Source: an uncultured Clostridia bacterium
Lineage (GTDB): Bacteria; Bacillota; Clostridia; Oscillospirales; Acutalibacteraceae
Assembly: GCA_946628455.1 (NCBI GenBank)
Contig: CAMOWP010000003.1
Span: 1 to 23,659 of the forward strand
Direction of reading: 5' to 3'
DNA length: 23,659 nt
The notes under the pieces were generated by a model, which did no database searches, had not been told where the DNA came from, and saw only the letters and a list, made by a program, of their open reading frames with translations. Shown piece after piece: positions 23,183-23,659 of this stretch (position 1 is the stretch's first letter; every line of letters begins with the position of its first letter). Both the position numbers and the translations under genes were made by a program.

Positions 23183-23357
23183 ACATAAACGACGACATAG
23201 TATCAACTATGTCCGCAACCTTATTTGCAGTTTTTTTGACTGCTTTTTTTGCAACTGCGCTGCTTGGCTTGGCAGCGCTTGCCATTGCGAGCGCAGAGCA
23301 AACAGCAAGTGTTGCGCCAACGCCCTTCATAATCATTTTTGATGTGTTTGTTTTCAC
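23181..23357 (-). CDS. Small hydrophobic protein, function unknown (58 residues)
   Basis: I take the GTG at 23357 as start. GGAGGAG sits just upstream of it, while an ATG at 23372 would place that ribosome site inside the gene. The protein begins MKTNTSKMIM. It then has a helix-like hydrophobic, Ala-rich stretch (about 11-28, GVGATLAVCSALAMASA), which could be a membrane anchor. A Lys/Ala-rich amphipathic segment (KKAVKKTANKVADIVD) follows, ending in SSFM. No recognised domain. The strong ribosome site and terminator make it likely to be real. It points toward folK, against the leading-strand direction. A short repeat ATTGC-N4-GCAAT lies just upstream. Confidence 0.65.
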   Translation of the reverse strand: MKTNTSKMIMKGVGATLAVCSALAMASAAKPSSAVAKKAVKKTANKVADIVDTMSSFM

Positions 23358-23430
23358 TTTTTTCTCCTCCATTGCCTGAGCAATAATATTATTTGAAAAA
23401 ATGAAAACAATAATAGTGTAAAAAATTGTT

Positions 23431-23659
23431 TTAATTGCTTTGCGCTTTTAATATTCTTCCGTAATCCTTGCCGTTTATAACGCCGTCAAGGTTTATGTCG
23501 GGATAAACGTTGTAATTAACGCCCTTAACGCCTGTAAGGTGATTATGGAAATACTCCTCCTTGTCAAGCTCGTAAAGCGTGTTGTTATCGTTATACATAT
23601 GATAAATGAGGTTACCCTTATCGTTTGCCGCAAGCCCCGTCGGATAGTTTGAAATTGAG
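23431..23659 (-). CDS. C-terminus of a secreted protein with a dockerin-like calcium-binding repeat
   Basis: The gene enters from the right edge; 75 codons and the stop are visible. The end reads VYPDINLDGVINGKDYGRILK then a short tail. DxNxDGxxNxxD is the calcium-loop pattern of type I dockerin half-repeats, followed by a short helix. The preceding part (GNLIYHMYNDNNTL region) is not recognised. Only one clear half-repeat is visible, so it could be a single dockerin-like module, common in Ruminococcus-type extracellular proteins, and need not dock to a cohesin. The full length, signal peptide and activity are outside the window. Confidence 0.6.
   Translation of the reverse strand, partial: SISNYPTGLAANDKGNLIYHMYNDNNTLYELDKEEYFHNHLTGVKGVNYNVYPDINLDGVINGKDYGRILKAQSN

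Overview
The window is the replication-origin region of a low-to-mid GC Gram-positive chromosome. The likely host is a gut-type member of the Clostridia (Eubacteriales, Ruminococcaceae/Oscillospiraceae-like). This is inferred from gene content (dnaA-dnaN-S4-recF-remB-gyrB-gyrA plus rpmH-rnpA-yidD-yidC-jag-mnmE-mnmG-rsmG), strong AGGAGG ribosome binding sites, near-consensus sigma-A promoters, a dockerin-like protein at the right edge and MnmG/YidC/GyrA sequence style. No tRNA, rRNA, CRISPR array or intact insertion sequence was seen.

Layout, left to right. 1-6361 (minus strand) is the rpmH operon: L34, RNase P protein, YidD, YidC, the KH/R3H protein Jag, MnmE, MnmG and the start of RsmG. It is driven by a perfect TTGACA-N17-TATAAT promoter at 6520-6548. 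6654-8788 is a small mixed-strand island: an MTA/SAH nucleosidase (+), an XRE-type regulator (-) and a histidine phosphatase (+). 8959-15685 (minus) carries a LytR-CpsA-Psr (LCP) protein, gyrA, gyrB and remB, continuing upstream into recF, an S4 protein, dnaN and dnaA up to 19743. The dnaA-dnaN gap (18119-18396) holds a cluster of DnaA boxes and a DnaA-trio-like track and is the likely oriC. To the right, on the plus strand, a degenerate LCP-like membrane protein leads a folate operon, folE-folP-folB-folK (19936-23049). The right edge has a small hydrophobic protein and the C-terminus of a secreted dockerin-like protein, both on minus.

Almost all genes point away from oriC, so they lie on leading strands. 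Exceptions are the nucleosidase and phosphatase on the left and the last two genes on the right. The rpmH operon is co-directional with dnaA instead of divergent from it as in Bacillus, so this origin has been rearranged.

The genes are mostly core machinery: replication initiation and clamp, recombination, topology, RNase P, membrane protein insertion, tRNA wobble modification, wall polymer attachment and dihydrofolate precursor synthesis. I did not find a clear new multi-gene system. The most unusual features are: (1) a 39-nt duplication of the gyrB 3' end, with only synonymous differences, bracketing a short hairpin-bearing insert between gyrB and gyrA; (2) an LCP-domain protein that has lost most of its catalytic arginines, head-to-head with dnaA; (3) a GyrA with Ala at the quinolone-binding serine; (4) a candidate operator between the XRE regulator and the phosphatase; and (5) a 58-residue orphan membrane-type protein.
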